From Chakrabartia godavariana (GTDB lineage Bacteria > Pseudomonadota > Alphaproteobacteria > Sphingomonadales > Sphingomonadaceae), in NCBI GenBank assembly GCA_005518185.1, contig RKSN01000002.1, positions 726,452 to 790,451 on the forward strand: a DNA stretch of 64,000 nt. The letters run 5' to 3'. The position numbers and the translations under genes were made by a program. Within the stretch, counting starts at the first letter, position 1. Each line of letters opens with the position of its first letter. The notes below the pieces were generated by a model that saw nothing but the letters and a program-made list of their open reading frames with translations, did not search any database and had not been told where the DNA came from. Shown one piece after another: positions 50,225-59,021 of this stretch.

Positions 50225-51856
50225 ATGTATAAATACGACCAATATGACCAGGCCATCGTCGACGCGCGCGTGGACGAGTTTCGCGATCAGGTGCGCCGCC
50301 GCATGGCGGGCGAGATCACCGAGGACCAGTTCAAGCCGCTGCGGCTGATGAACGGCCTCTATCTCCAGCTGCACGCCTATATGCTGCGCGTCGCCATTCC
50401 CTATGGCACGCTCGACAGCCGCCAGATGCACATGCTGGCGCACATCGCGCGCAAATATGACCGCGATTACGGCCACTTCACCACGCGCCAGAATATCCAG
50501 TACAACTGGATCAAGCTGGAAGATGCGGGCGACATTCTGGCCGATCTCGCAACGGTCGAGATGCATGCCATCCAGACGTCGGGCAATTGCATCCGCAATA
50601 TCTCGTCCGACCAATATGCAGGTGCTGCCGCCGACGAGGTGGCCGATCCGCGCCCCTGGGCGGAGCTGCTGCGCCAGTGGTCGACCTTCCATCCGGAATT
50701 CAGCTACCTGCCGCGCAAGTTCAAGATCGCCGTCATCGCGTCGGACGAAGACCGCGCGGCGATGCGCCTGCACGATATCGGCATCCAGCTCGTCGAACGT
50801 GACGGCAAGCTTGGTGCGGCCTTCTATGTCGGCGGGGGCATGGGCCGCACGCCGATGGTCGCGCCGCTCATCAAGGACTTCGTGCCGATCGAGGACTTCC
50901 TCAGCTATGCGGAAGCCTGTCTGCGCGTTTACAACCGCTATGGCCGCCGCGACAACATCTACAAGGCGCGCATCAAGATCCTGATCCACGAACTCGGCGC
51001 CGATGAATATCGCCGTCAGGTCGAGCAGGAATTCGCGCATGTGAAGTCGCTCGGCATCGATCCGCCGGCCGCCGAGCTGGAGCGCATCACCGCCTTCTTC
51101 GCGCCGCCCGCCTTTGAGGCTGGCGCTGCCGACACGGTCGACCGCAGCGATCCCGATTTCGCGGTCTGGCTCGACCAGAATGTGAAGGCGCACAAGCAGC
51201 CGGGCTATGCCATCGTCAACATCAGCCTGAAGCCGGTGGGCGGCATTCCGGGCGACGCCTCCTCGGCGCAGATCGACGTGATGGCGGACCTTGCCGAGCA
51301 GTACAGCTTTGACGAGCTGCGCGTGACGCATGCGCAGAACATCGTCCTGCCGCACGTCGCCAAGCGCGACCTCTATGCCGTCTGGCAGAAGCTGGTGGAG
51401 GCCGATCTCGCCTCGCCCAATCTTGACCTGATCAGCGACATCATCGCCTGCCCCGGTCTCGATTATTGCAGCCTCGCCAATGCGCGCTCCATCCCGGTGG
51501 CGCAGAAGATCGCGCAGCGCTTCTCTGATCTCGACCGGCAGCGCACGCTGGGCGAACTCAAGCTCAAGATCTCGGGCTGCATCAATGCGTGCGGCCACCA
51601 CCATGCCGGGCACATCGGCATCCTCGGCGTCGACCGCAAGGGCACGGAGAACTACCAGCTCCTGCTCGGCGGGTCAGGCGCGGAGGATACGAGCCTCGGC
51701 AAGATCACTGGCCCCGGCTTTGACGAGGATGGCGTCGTCGATGCCATTGAGCGCGTGACCGACAAATATCTGGAGCTGCGCGAAGGCGGGGAACGCTTCC
51801 TCGACACCTATCGCCGCGTCGGCTTCGACCCGTTCAAGGAGGCAATTTATGGGTGA
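50225..51856 (+). CDS. cysI: Nitrite/sulfite reductase hemoprotein, assimilatory sulfite reductase
   Basis: Start ATG 50225 (MYKYDQYDQAIVD), preceded by CGGAG; the longer frame to 50153 reads through a repeat. 543 residues. Two ferredoxin-like half-domains, each with NIR_SIR motifs: HFTTRQNIQYNWIKLED and RVTHAQNIVLPHV. The siroheme/4Fe-4S ligands are in CPGLDYCSLA (about 409-415) and SGCINACGHHH (about 451-455). It reduces sulfite to sulfide. It overlaps the DUF934 gene by 8 nt. Confidence 0.95.
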   Translation: MYKYDQYDQAIVDARVDEFRDQVRRRMAGEITEDQFKPLRLMNGLYLQLHAYMLRVAIPYGTLDSRQMHMLAHIARKYDRDYGHFTTRQNIQYNWIKLEDAGDILADLATVEMHAIQTSGNCIRNISSDQYAGAAADEVADPRPWAELLRQWSTFHPEFSYLPRKFKIAVIASDEDRAAMRLHDIGIQLVERDGKLGAAFYVGGGMGRTPMVAPLIKDFVPIEDFLSYAEACLRVYNRYGRRDNIYKARIKILIHELGADEYRRQVEQEFAHVKSLGIDPPAAELERITAFFAPPAFEAGAADTVDRSDPDFAVWLDQNVKAHKQPGYAIVNISLKPVGGIPGDASSAQIDVMADLAEQYSFDELRVTHAQNIVLPHVAKRDLYAVWQKLVEADLASPNLDLISDIIACPGLDYCSLANARSIPVAQKIAQRFSDLDRQRTLGELKLKISGCINACGHHHAGHIGILGVDRKGTENYQLLLGGSGAEDTSLGKITGPGFDEDGVVDAIERVTDKYLELREGGERFLDTYRRVGFDPFKEAIYG

Positions 51857-52271
51857 GCTCCGGTTCCGTGACGATGAGGCGCTCGAACAGCCCGCCGTCA
51901 CCCTCGACGCCTTTCTCGATCAGTCGAACGCGACGGCCGTCCGGCTGGAGCCCGATGAGGATGCACGCCTCCTGATCCCGCATCTGGACCGGCTGGCCCT
52001 TGTCGAGATCGCCTTTCCGAAGTTCCGCGACGGGCGTGGCTATTCCTCGGCGCGCATCCTGCGCGAGGCGGGCTACAAAGGCGAACTGCGGGCGCAGGGC
52101 GACGTCCTGGTCGATCAGCTGCGGGAAATGCGTCGCTGCGGCTTTGACAGCTTTGCGCCGGAAAAGCCGCTCGACCCCGCTGTCGTGAAGACGACGCTCG
52201 ACCGCTATGACCAGGTCTATCAGCGCGCAGCGGATGCTGCCGTCCCGGTCTGGAAGCTGCGTCATGGCTGA
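51849..52271 (+). CDS. DUF934 protein of the sulfite-reductase operon
   Basis: 140 residues with DUF934 pattern: LRFRDDEALEQPAVTLDAF, VRLEPDEDARLLIPHLDRLALVEIAFPKFRDGRGYSSARILREAGYKGELRA. This protein is nearly always beside cysI or cysH in alpha- and betaproteobacteria. Exact activity unknown; an electron-transfer or assembly role for sulfite reductase has been suggested from context. It overlaps both neighbours by 8 nt. Confidence 0.9.
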   Translation: MGELRFRDDEALEQPAVTLDAFLDQSNATAVRLEPDEDARLLIPHLDRLALVEIAFPKFRDGRGYSSARILREAGYKGELRAQGDVLVDQLREMRRCGFDSFAPEKPLDPAVVKTTLDRYDQVYQRAADAAVPVWKLRHG

Positions 52272-53040
52272 TCTGCCGGATCGGGTGATCGACCGGATCG
52301 ACACGTCCCCGCGCTACACGGAGGCGGACGCGATCCGCCTCAACAACATGTTCCGCGGGCGTGATACGGTCGAGATGCTCGAAACCGTGCTGAAAGAGCA
52401 GATGCTCGGCGATGTCGCGGCGGTCTCGTCCTTCGGGGCGGAGGCGGTCGTGCTGCTCCACCTCCTGTCGCGGATCGATCCGTCGGTGCCGGTCCTGTTT
52501 CTGGAAACGGGCAAGCACTTCCCCGAAACGCTTGCCTATCGCGACGAGGTGACCGCGCTGCTCGGCCTCACCGATGTGCGCAACCTGACCCCCGATGCCG
52601 ACGCCATCAAGGCGAAGGACGATACCGGCCTGCGCTGGTCTTACGATCCCGATGGCTGCTGCGAGATCCGCAAAGTCATTCCGCTGAAAGAGGCGCTCGC
52701 CGGGTTCGACGCGCAGATTTCAGGTCGCAAGGCCTTCCAGTCCTCCACGCGCGCTGCGCTGCCGCGCTTCGAGATTGAGGAAGGCCGCCTGAAGTTCAAT
52801 CCGCTCGCCGATTGGGACAAGGCGCGGATCGAAGCCTATTTCGCCGAACACAATTTGCCCCGCCACCCGCTGGAGGCGCAGGGCTATCTCTCGATCGGCT
52901 GCGCCCCGTGCACCAGCATCGTGAAGCCCGGCGAAGACCCCCGCGCCGGCCGCTGGCGCGGCTGGGACAAGGTCGAATGCGGCATTCACACCGCCGTCAC
53001 CCCGCTCGACGACAATGGGGCAAACGACCCGGCGTTTTGA
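52264..53040 (+). CDS. cysH: Adenylylsulfate (APS) reductase, thioredoxin-dependent
   Basis: Start ATG 52264 (MADLPDRVIDRID); 258 residues. PAPS-reductase fold: SSFGAEAVVLLHLLSRIDPSVPVLFLETGKHFPET with the P-loop-like segment and RKVIPLKEAL. Two cysteine pairs, Cys-Cys near residue 131 (GCCEIRK) and CAPC near 214, would bind a 4Fe-4S cluster; they mark the APS-type enzyme rather than the PAPS-type. The catalytic Cys is in the C-terminal KVECGIH. It makes sulfite for CysI. Overlaps DUF934 by 8 nt. The cysDN genes are not in the window. Confidence 0.94.
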   Translation: MADLPDRVIDRIDTSPRYTEADAIRLNNMFRGRDTVEMLETVLKEQMLGDVAAVSSFGAEAVVLLHLLSRIDPSVPVLFLETGKHFPETLAYRDEVTALLGLTDVRNLTPDADAIKAKDDTGLRWSYDPDGCCEIRKVIPLKEALAGFDAQISGRKAFQSSTRAALPRFEIEEGRLKFNPLADWDKARIEAYFAEHNLPRHPLEAQGYLSIGCAPCTSIVKPGEDPRAGRWRGWDKVECGIHTAVTPLDDNGANDPAF

Positions 53041-53054
53041 GGCGTGCCTCCATT

Positions 53055-53159
53055 CGTCATCCTGAACTTGGTTCAGCATCCATGAACACGGACTTCAACG
53101 TAAGTCCTGTGTTCCTGAACAGTGTTGCCAATGGATCCTGAATCAAGTTCAGGATGACG
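53055..53159. repeat. Dispersed inverted-repeat element, copy 2
   Basis: It starts CGTCATCCTGAACTTGGTTCAG and ends CAAGTTCAGGATGACG, with ATCCATGAACAC and GCCAATGGATC inside, exactly as in copy 1 at 42405-42527. An inner pair GTCCTGTGTTCCTGAACA gives an additional small stem. It separates cysH from the convergent TauE/SafE gene and could end both transcripts. Confidence 0.82.
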
Positions 53160-53170
53160 CTTTGGGGAAG

Positions 53171-53923
53171 TTACCCCACCAGCTTCCAAACCAGCTGCCC
53201 CGCCACATAGAGGATCAGCACCCCTGTCGCGCGTTTGACCAGCGTGGGGCTGAGGACCTTCGTCCCTGCAAAACTGCCAATCTGCCCGCCGATGGTGACG
53301 GCGAGTGCCAGCGGCCAATAGGCCGCGACGTCGGGCAGTGCGCCGGCGCTGCCGAGCTTCAGCAACTGCCCGCCAAGGCCGGCAATTGAGTTCACGAGGA
53401 TGAACAGGCTTGCCGTGGCGGCAATCGCCTTGGAGCCTGCCCAGCGCGTCACGTGAAGATAGGGGGCGAGGAAGATGCCGCCGCCAATGCCGACGAGCCC
53501 TGCCAGATAGCCGACGCCTGCACCCGTCAGCAGGTCTGCGAGGGTCGCCTTGCGGTCGGGGACCACGTCAGCCGCCGGTCCATCCTTCTGGAAGAGGAGC
53601 GCCACCCCGGCCACCAACAGGCTCGCCGCGAGCAGCGCGAGGAAATGCGTTTCCTTGATGGGCGTGAGCCCGCCTGCCCAAGCGAACGGCGCAGAGATGA
53701 CCACGAGCGGCAGGGCCCGTTTCCACGGCATCAGCCCGGCCCTGTGAAACCGCCATGTACCGCCGATCACGACCAAGATGTTGCACGTCAGCGCGACCGC
53801 CGGGAGGACGCGATAATCCACTCCGGCGAGCGCGAGGAGCGCGTTATAGGTCGATCCTCCGCCAAAACCGACGCTCGCATAGAGCAGCGCCGTCGCGAAG
53901 AAGGCGGGGGTAAGCCAGACCAT
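53171..53923 (-). CDS. TauE/SafE family membrane permease (sulfite/sulfonate exporter type)
   Basis: 250 residues with eight predicted helices in two TauE repeats: LLYASVGFGGGSTYNALLALAGVDYRVLPAVALTCNI in the first, GAGVGYLAGLVGIGGGIFLAPYL in the second. These Gly-rich turns define the family. Members move sulfite, sulfoacetate or similar anions. Lying convergent to the sulfate-assimilation operon suggests a sulfur-oxyanion role (inference). Membrane location: inner. Confidence 0.85.
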   Translation of the reverse strand: MVWLTPAFFATALLYASVGFGGGSTYNALLALAGVDYRVLPAVALTCNILVVIGGTWRFHRAGLMPWKRALPLVVISAPFAWAGGLTPIKETHFLALLAASLLVAGVALLFQKDGPAADVVPDRKATLADLLTGAGVGYLAGLVGIGGGIFLAPYLHVTRWAGSKAIAATASLFILVNSIAGLGGQLLKLGSAGALPDVAAYWPLALAVTIGGQIGSFAGTKVLSPTLVKRATGVLILYVAGQLVWKLVG

Positions 53924-53931
53924 TCAGACGA

Positions 53932-56670
53932 TCACAGCGCGCCGTGGCAGTGCTTGTACTTCTGGCCCGATCCGCACGGGCAGGGCGCGTTGCGGCTGAC
54001 CACGCCTTCCCAGCTGGCCGGGTCTTCGCCGAGCGCATCTTCCGGGTCCGGCTGAATGATCTGCAGCGGGGGCAGGCGTGTCGAGACGAGGCCCATGGAG
54101 GCCGCATCAAAGTCGGCGCTGTTGTCCTCACCGGTCAGCGGATCGATATGCGTCGTGACGAAGTCAGGCATCTGCGGAAGTTCGGGCGGCGCCTGGAACT
54201 GGAACTGCGCGTGCGACAGAATCTTCGTCACGTCCTCGCGGATCAGGACCAGCATCCGCTCAAACAGGGCGAACGCTTCGCGCTTATATTCGTTGATCGG
54301 CGTCTTCTGCGCATAGGCCCGCAGGTGGATGACGGCGCGGAGCGCATCGAGCGTCGCCAGATGCTCCTTCCAGCGATGGTCGAGCGACTGGAGCAGCACG
54401 CTCTTTTCGACCTGACGCCACATGTCGGGTTCGAGTTCGGCCTGCTTGGCGCCCATCATCGCGTCGGCGGCCGCGCGGATGCGGTCCTCGACCATTTCCG
54501 GTTCGATCTCGGCTTCCTTCGCCCAGTCCTCGACCGGCAGATCGAGCCCGAAGATTTCGTGGATGCGCGTCTTCAGCCCGTCCACATTCCACTGCTCGGG
54601 ATAGCTGTTCGGCGGGCAGGCATCGCCGACGATCTCGTTGATCGTCTCATAGCGCATGTCGATGGTGACATCGTCGACCGCTTCGGCGTCCATGATGTCG
54701 CCGCGCTGTTCGTAGATGACCTTGCGCTGGTCATTCATCACGTCATCATATTCCACGACCTGCTTGCGGATGTCGTAGTTGCGCGCCTCGACCTTCTTCT
54801 GCGCGGTCTCGATCGCCTTGGACAGCCAGCGTGAGCCAATGGCTTCGCCGTCGGCCAGATTGTTGTTCATCATCTTCGCGAACAGCGTGTCCGGCCCGAA
54901 GATGCGCAGCAGATCGTCATCAAGGCAGAGATAGAATTTGGTGCGGCCCGGATCGCCCTGACGGCCGGAACGACCGCGCAGCTGGTTGTCGATGCGGCGG
55001 CTTTCATGGCGCTCGGTCCCGATCACGAACAGGCCGCCGGCTTCGAGCACGCGCGCCTTTTCGACCTCGATCTCGGCACGGATGCGCTCGATTTCCTTAT
55101 CCTTGGCCGGGCCTTCTTCCATCGTCGACAATTCGTCATTGATGCGGAATTCCAGATTGCCGCCCAGCTGAATGTCGGTACCGCGACCGGCCATGTTGGT
55201 GGCGATGGTGACCGCCCCCAGGCGGCCCGCCTGCGCCACGATATGCGCTTCCTGCTCATGGTAACGCGCATTGAGGACGCTGTGGTCCACGCCTTCCTTG
55301 TTCAGGAACTCGCTCAGCAGCTCCGACTTCTCGATGGAGACGGTGCCGACCAGCACCGGCTGACCGGCCTCGGCACGTTCCTTGATCAGCTTGGCGATGG
55401 CGGCGAACTTGTCCTGTGTGTTCTTGTAGAACTCATCCTCATCGTCGATGCGCTGCACCGGCACGTTGGTCGGGATGGTCACGACGTTCATCTTGTAGAT
55501 GTCGAAGAATTCCTGCGCTTCGGTCGCCGCCGTGCCCGTCATGCCACCGAGCTTCGGATACATGCGGAAATAGTTCTGGAAGGTGATCGAGGCGAGCGTC
55601 TGGTTCTCGGGCTCGATGGTGACGCCTTCCTTGGCTTCCACGGCCTGGTGGAGACCATCGGACCAGCGACGGCCATCCATCATGCGGCCGGTGAACTCAT
55701 CGATGATGACGACCTTGCCGTCCTTCACGATGTAGTCGGTATCGCGCTTGAACATCACGTTCGCGCGCAGCGCCTGGTTCAGGTGGTGGACGACCTGCGT
55801 GTTTTCATAATCATAGAGGTTGGCGCCTTCGAGCAGCCCTGCATTTTCGAGCAGGCGTTCGACCTTTTCGGTGCCGTCTTCGGTCAGGACGACCGAGCGC
55901 TGCTTTTCGTCCTTCTCATAATCGGCTTCCTCGATCTGCTTCACGATCTTGTCGACCTGCATGTACAGCTCGGACTTGTCGTCGGTCGGGCCGGAAATGA
56001 TGAGCGGCGTGCGCGCTTCGTCGATCAGGATCGAGTCCACTTCGTCGACGATGGCATAGTTGAAGGGACGCTGCACCATCTGCTCGCGCTCATACTTCAT
56101 GTTGTCGCGCAGATAGTCGAAGCCGAATTCGTTGTTCGTGCCGTAAGTGATGTCGGCGGCATAGGCGTCGCGGCGTTCCTGATCGGTCAGGTTCGGGACG
56201 ATGACGCCGACGGTCATGCCCAGGAAGCGGTAGACCTGCCCCATCCACTCCGCGTCGCGCTTGGCCAGATAGTCGTTCACGGTGATGACGTGGACGCCCT
56301 TGCCGGGCAGCGCGTTCAGATAGGTGGCCGAGGTGGCGACGAGCGTCTTGCCTTCGCCCGTACGCATTTCGGCGATTTCGCCGCGGTGGAGCGCGATGCC
56401 GCCGACGAACTGCACGTCATAATGCCGCTGCCCAAGCGTACGCTTCGCTGCCTCACGCACCGTCGCAAAGGCTTCGGGCAGGATGTCGTCGAGCGATTCT
56501 CCACCGTCGAGGCGCTGGCGGAACAGGACGGTCTGGTTCTTCAGCTCGTCATCGGTCATCGCCGAGATCGTGGGTTCAAAGCCGTTGACCTTGTCCACGA
56601 TCTTCATGAGCGAACGGACATAACGGTCGTTGGAGGAGCCGAACACGGCCTTGGCAATCTTGCCGAACAT
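53932..56670 (-). CDS. secA: Preprotein translocase ATPase SecA
   Basis: Start ATG 56670 ([13 protein letters not shown]) after AAGGAA; 912 residues. Walker A in [11 protein letters not shown] (about 100-107), DEAD-like [17 protein letters not shown], helicase motif in [10 protein letters not shown], and a C-terminal SEC-C zinc motif ([13 protein letters not shown]). All domains (NBD1, PPXD, NBD2, HSD, HWD) are in order. It drives Sec export, including signal-peptide proteins such as the T2SS cargo. An upstream exported short frame and hairpin may regulate it. Overlap with TauE/SafE gene: 8-nt gap. Confidence 0.97.
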   Translation of the reverse strand: MFGKIAKAVFGSSNDRYVRSLMKIVDKVNGFEPTISAMTDDELKNQTVLFRQRLDGGESLDDILPEAFATVREAAKRTLGQRHYDVQFVGGIALHRGEIAEMRTGEGKTLVATSATYLNALPGKGVHVITVNDYLAKRDAEWMGQVYRFLGMTVGVIVPNLTDQERRDAYAADITYGTNNEFGFDYLRDNMKYEREQMVQRPFNYAIVDEVDSILIDEARTPLIISGPTDDKSELYMQVDKIVKQIEEADYEKDEKQRSVVLTEDGTEKVERLLENAGLLEGANLYDYENTQVVHHLNQALRANVMFKRDTDYIVKDGKVVIIDEFTGRMMDGRRWSDGLHQAVEAKEGVTIEPENQTLASITFQNYFRMYPKLGGMTGTAATEAQEFFDIYKMNVVTIPTNVPVQRIDDEDEFYKNTQDKFAAIAKLIKERAEAGQPVLVGTVSIEKSELLSEFLNKEGVDHSVLNARYHEQEAHIVAQAGRLGAVTIATNMAGRGTDIQLGGNLEFRINDELSTMEEGPAKDKEIERIRAEIEVEKARVLEAGGLFVIGTERHESRRIDNQLRGRSGRQGDPGRTKFYLCLDDDLLRIFGPDTLFAKMMNNNLADGEAIGSRWLSKAIETAQKKVEARNYDIRKQVVEYDDVMNDQRKVIYEQRGDIMDAEAVDDVTIDMRYETINEIVGDACPPNSYPEQWNVDGLKTRIHEIFGLDLPVEDWAKEAEIEPEMVEDRIRAAADAMMGAKQAELEPDMWRQVEKSVLLQSLDHRWKEHLATLDALRAVIHLRAYAQKTPINEYKREAFALFERMLVLIREDVTKILSHAQFQFQAPPELPQMPDFVTTHIDPLTGEDNSADFDAASMGLVSTRLPPLQIIQPDPEDALGEDPASWEGVVSRNAPCPCGSGQKYKHCHGAL

Positions 56671-56683
56671 ATGGAATTCCTTG

Positions 56684-56709
56684 AAAAAATGGGGCGCAGC
56701 CTCGGCTGC
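56684..56709 (-). promoter_or_regulatory. Attenuator-like hairpin immediately upstream of secA
   Basis: On the minus strand GCAGC (56709-56705), loop CGAG, GCTGC (56700-56696), then GCCCCA and six Ts (56689-56684), ending 14 nt before the secA ATG. A second stem, GGCGGCC/GGCCGCC (56748-56732), lies further upstream. Together they form two hairpins between the short exported frame and secA that could make secA translation or transcription conditional. Confidence 0.45.
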
Positions 56710-56755
56710 GGGCAACGCAGGACAGGAAAGGGGCGGCCCATGGCCGCCGCGCGCG

Positions 56756-57019
56756 CTATTCGAGCGGGCGGTCCGTCAGTTCGCTGGAACCAAAGGCAGG
56801 CGCAGGCGCGTCCTGCAGAAACGCAACAACGGCCAATGGCGGCCGCACACTCTGTGCCGGGAGAAGCGCCGCATGGGCGGCCTCAGCCTCATTTTGCGCT
56901 GTCGCATGGACGGACTGCGGCGCACTGGCGACGGCCACCGGCTCGGCAAGCGCAAGCCCGCCCGCCTGTGCAGGCGAAAAGCCGACCACAAGGGCCAAAA
57001 GGTAGAGAAACAGCCGCAT
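56756..57019 (-). CDS. Short exported protein upstream of secA (SecM-like arrangement, unproved)
   Basis: 87 residues from ATG 57019 ([21 protein letters not shown]). A signal peptide (1-19) leads to an Ala/Pro-rich body ([33 protein letters not shown]) and a C-terminal part [20 protein letters not shown]. It ends 85 nt before the secA ATG, on the same strand. Arrest peptides such as SecM (E. coli), VemP or ApdP sit upstream of Sec genes, carry a signal peptide and stall at Pro-containing motifs. RPP here is suggestive only; there is no full SecM motif. It could also be a simple periplasmic protein. No family recognised. Confidence 0.5.
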   Translation of the reverse strand: MRLFLYLLALVVGFSPAQAGGLALAEPVAVASAPQSVHATAQNEAEAAHAALLPAQSVRPPLAVVAFLQDAPAPAFGSSELTDRPLE

Positions 57020-57133
57020 CAATCCAGTCCAGCGGGCGATATAGGTGCCAATGCGCCCTGCGTCCATCCCGCACGGCACGACTTACCGCGCGAAGCCCTT
57101 CAAAAGCGTGAACCGAACGACTAGGAGCGCATC

Positions 57134-58360
57134 ATGAGCACCGCCATTTCCCCCCTCGCTTCGCCTTTCCCGGACATGCCGCAGATTGCGGGCGTCAGCC
57201 CTCGTGTCGCGCGGGCGCGGTACAAGACGTGGGACCGGTGCGACCTGACCTTTGTCACGTTCGATGCGGGCACGGTCGTCGCGGGCGTCACGACGCAGAG
57301 CAAGTGCCCCTCGCCCGAAGTTGAATGGTGCCGGGCGCACCTTCCCGGCGGCACAGCACGCGGGCTGGTGGTGAGCGCGGGCAACGCCAACGCCTTTACC
57401 GGGCATAAGGGCCGTGCGGCGGTCGAGGCTGTAACCGCCAAGGCCGCGGCGCATCTTGGCTGCGCAGCGTCCGAGGTTTTCGTCTCGGCCACCGGCGTCA
57501 TCGGCGTGCCGCTCCCCATCGACAAGGCGGAAGCGGGTCTCAATGCCGCCTTCGCCGCCGAACCGTGCCGTTGGGAGGACGTGGCGGCCACGATCTCGAC
57601 GACCGACACCTTCCCCAAAGGCGCGATGACCCAGGCCGTGATCGGCGGCACAACCGTCACACTGGTCGGTGTCATCAAGGGCTCCGGCATGATCGCGCCC
57701 GACATGGCGACGATGCTGGGCTACATCTTCACCGACGCCGCGATTGACGCAGCCGTGCTGCAGGCGATGCTCTCCGCCGCCAACACCGCGACGTTCTCTT
57801 GCATCACGGTCGACAGCGACACCTCGACGTCGGACACCGTCCTCGCCTTTGCGACGGGCAAGGCGGGCAATGCGCCGGTCACGTCAATGGACTCGCCCGG
57901 TGCCGATGCGTTTCAGGCGGCGCTGACCGATCTGTGCCGCCAGCTCTCCCACCTTGTCGTCCGCGATGGCGAAGGCGCGACCAAGTTCATCGAGATCAGC
58001 GTCGAAGGCGCCGTGTCCAATGAAAGCGCGCACCGCATCGCGCTCAGCATCGCCAATTCGCCGCTGGTGAAGACCGCGATTGCGGGCGAGGACGCCAATT
58101 GGGGTCGCGTGGTCATGGCAGTCGGAAAGGCAGGCGAACCAGCCGAGCGCGACCTGCTCGCCATCCGCTTTGGCACCACCCAGGTCGCCGAAAAGGGGCT
58201 TCCGGTCGAAGGCTATGACGAGGCGCCGGTCGCCGCGCATCTGAAGGGGCAGGATATCACCATCGGCGTCGATATCGGGCTGGGCCAAGGCCGCGCGACG
58301 GTTTGGACGTGCGACCTGACGCACGGCTATATCAGCATCAACGCCGACTATCGGAGCTGA
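57134..58360 (+). CDS. argJ: Bifunctional glutamate N-acetyltransferase / ornithine acetyltransferase
   Basis: 408 residues. Self-cleavage occurs at MATMLG, with catalytic Thr193 in GMIAPDMATMLGYIF. Other motifs: VVSAGNANAFTGHKG, KGAMTQAVIGGT, TISCITVDSDTSTSDTVL-type CITVDSDTSTSDTV and AGEDANWGRVVMAVGKAG. It makes and recycles acetyl groups in arginine biosynthesis. AGGAG precedes ATG 57134 by 7 nt. It diverges from the short exported frame upstream of secA. Ornithine from this pathway would feed the ornithine lipid genes elsewhere in the window. Confidence 0.96.
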   Translation: MSTAISPLASPFPDMPQIAGVSPRVARARYKTWDRCDLTFVTFDAGTVVAGVTTQSKCPSPEVEWCRAHLPGGTARGLVVSAGNANAFTGHKGRAAVEAVTAKAAAHLGCAASEVFVSATGVIGVPLPIDKAEAGLNAAFAAEPCRWEDVAATISTTDTFPKGAMTQAVIGGTTVTLVGVIKGSGMIAPDMATMLGYIFTDAAIDAAVLQAMLSAANTATFSCITVDSDTSTSDTVLAFATGKAGNAPVTSMDSPGADAFQAALTDLCRQLSHLVVRDGEGATKFIEISVEGAVSNESAHRIALSIANSPLVKTAIAGEDANWGRVVMAVGKAGEPAERDLLAIRFGTTQVAEKGLPVEGYDEAPVAAHLKGQDITIGVDIGLGQGRATVWTCDLTHGYISINADYRS

Positions 58361-58373
58361 CGCAAAAGTCGCA

Positions 58374-58515
58374 ATCCTCCCCCGTCGGGGGAGGTGGCAG
58401 TCCGGAGGGCTGACCGAGGGGGCGCCGGGTGCACGCTGCTTTCGTCAGCATCACACCTCGCCCCTGCCCCCTCCACCATGCTCCGCATGGTCCCCCTCCC
58501 CCGGCGGGGGAGGAT
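58374..58515. repeat. Long dispersed inverted-repeat element downstream of argJ
   Basis: The ends ATCCTCCCCC(GTC)GGGGGAGG and CCTCCCCC(GGC)GGGGGAGGAT are each hairpins and also pair with each other around about 100 nt. Inner features GAGGGGGC and GCCCCCTC also pair, and ACCATGCTCCGCATGGT forms a small hairpin. The layout is typical of sphingomonad intergenic repeats. It lies between the convergent argJ and trxA genes and could end both transcripts. Confidence 0.8.
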
Positions 58516-58625
58516 TTTAGAGTGCGTAAGGCCTGAACGGCGTGCACAGCGCAGGCACATTCAGCATGACGAATATGGAAAGGGCGGAGCAACGCCCCGC
58601 CCTTCAATTCAGTTTCGAGAACCGT

Positions 58626-58946
58626 TCAGATTTCCGATTCAATCCAGCCCTTGAGCGCGGACTTGGGCGCGGCACCGACCTTCGTCGCGGCGGGCGCGCC
58701 GTTCTTGAAGAGGATCATCGTCGGGATGCCGCGCACGCCGTACTTGCCCGGCGCGTCGGGATTTTCATCAATGTTGATCTTGGCGATCGTGACCTTGCCG
58801 GCGAGCTCGTCCGAAATCTCTTCGAGGCTCGGGCCGATCATCTTGCACGGGCCGCACCATTCCGCCCAGAAATCGACGAGGACCGGGCCGTCCGCTTCGA
58901 GGACGTCGGTGGCGAAGCTTGCATCGGTGATGGACTTGGTGGCCAT
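58626..58946 (-). CDS. trxA: Thioredoxin
   Basis: Start ATG 58946 ([11 protein letters not shown]) after AAAGGAGAA; 106 residues. The WCGPC active site is at Cys31/Cys34, with [10 protein letters not shown] (cis-Pro) and [16 protein letters not shown] in the usual order. It is the general cytoplasmic disulphide reductant, and serves NrdA and the APS reductase CysH encoded in this window. It follows addA on the minus strand after 75 nt. Confidence 0.96.
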   Translation of the reverse strand: MATKSITDASFATDVLEADGPVLVDFWAEWCGPCKMIGPSLEEISDELAGKVTIAKINIDENPDAPGKYGVRGIPTMILFKNGAPAATKVGAAPKSALKGWIESEI

Positions 58947-59021
58947 GCGCTTTCTCCTTTGTTCGCCGCATAATCTAGGAACAGCGCCCGTCAATCTCAA
59001 CGGCGCGTGGCGCAAGAAAAA

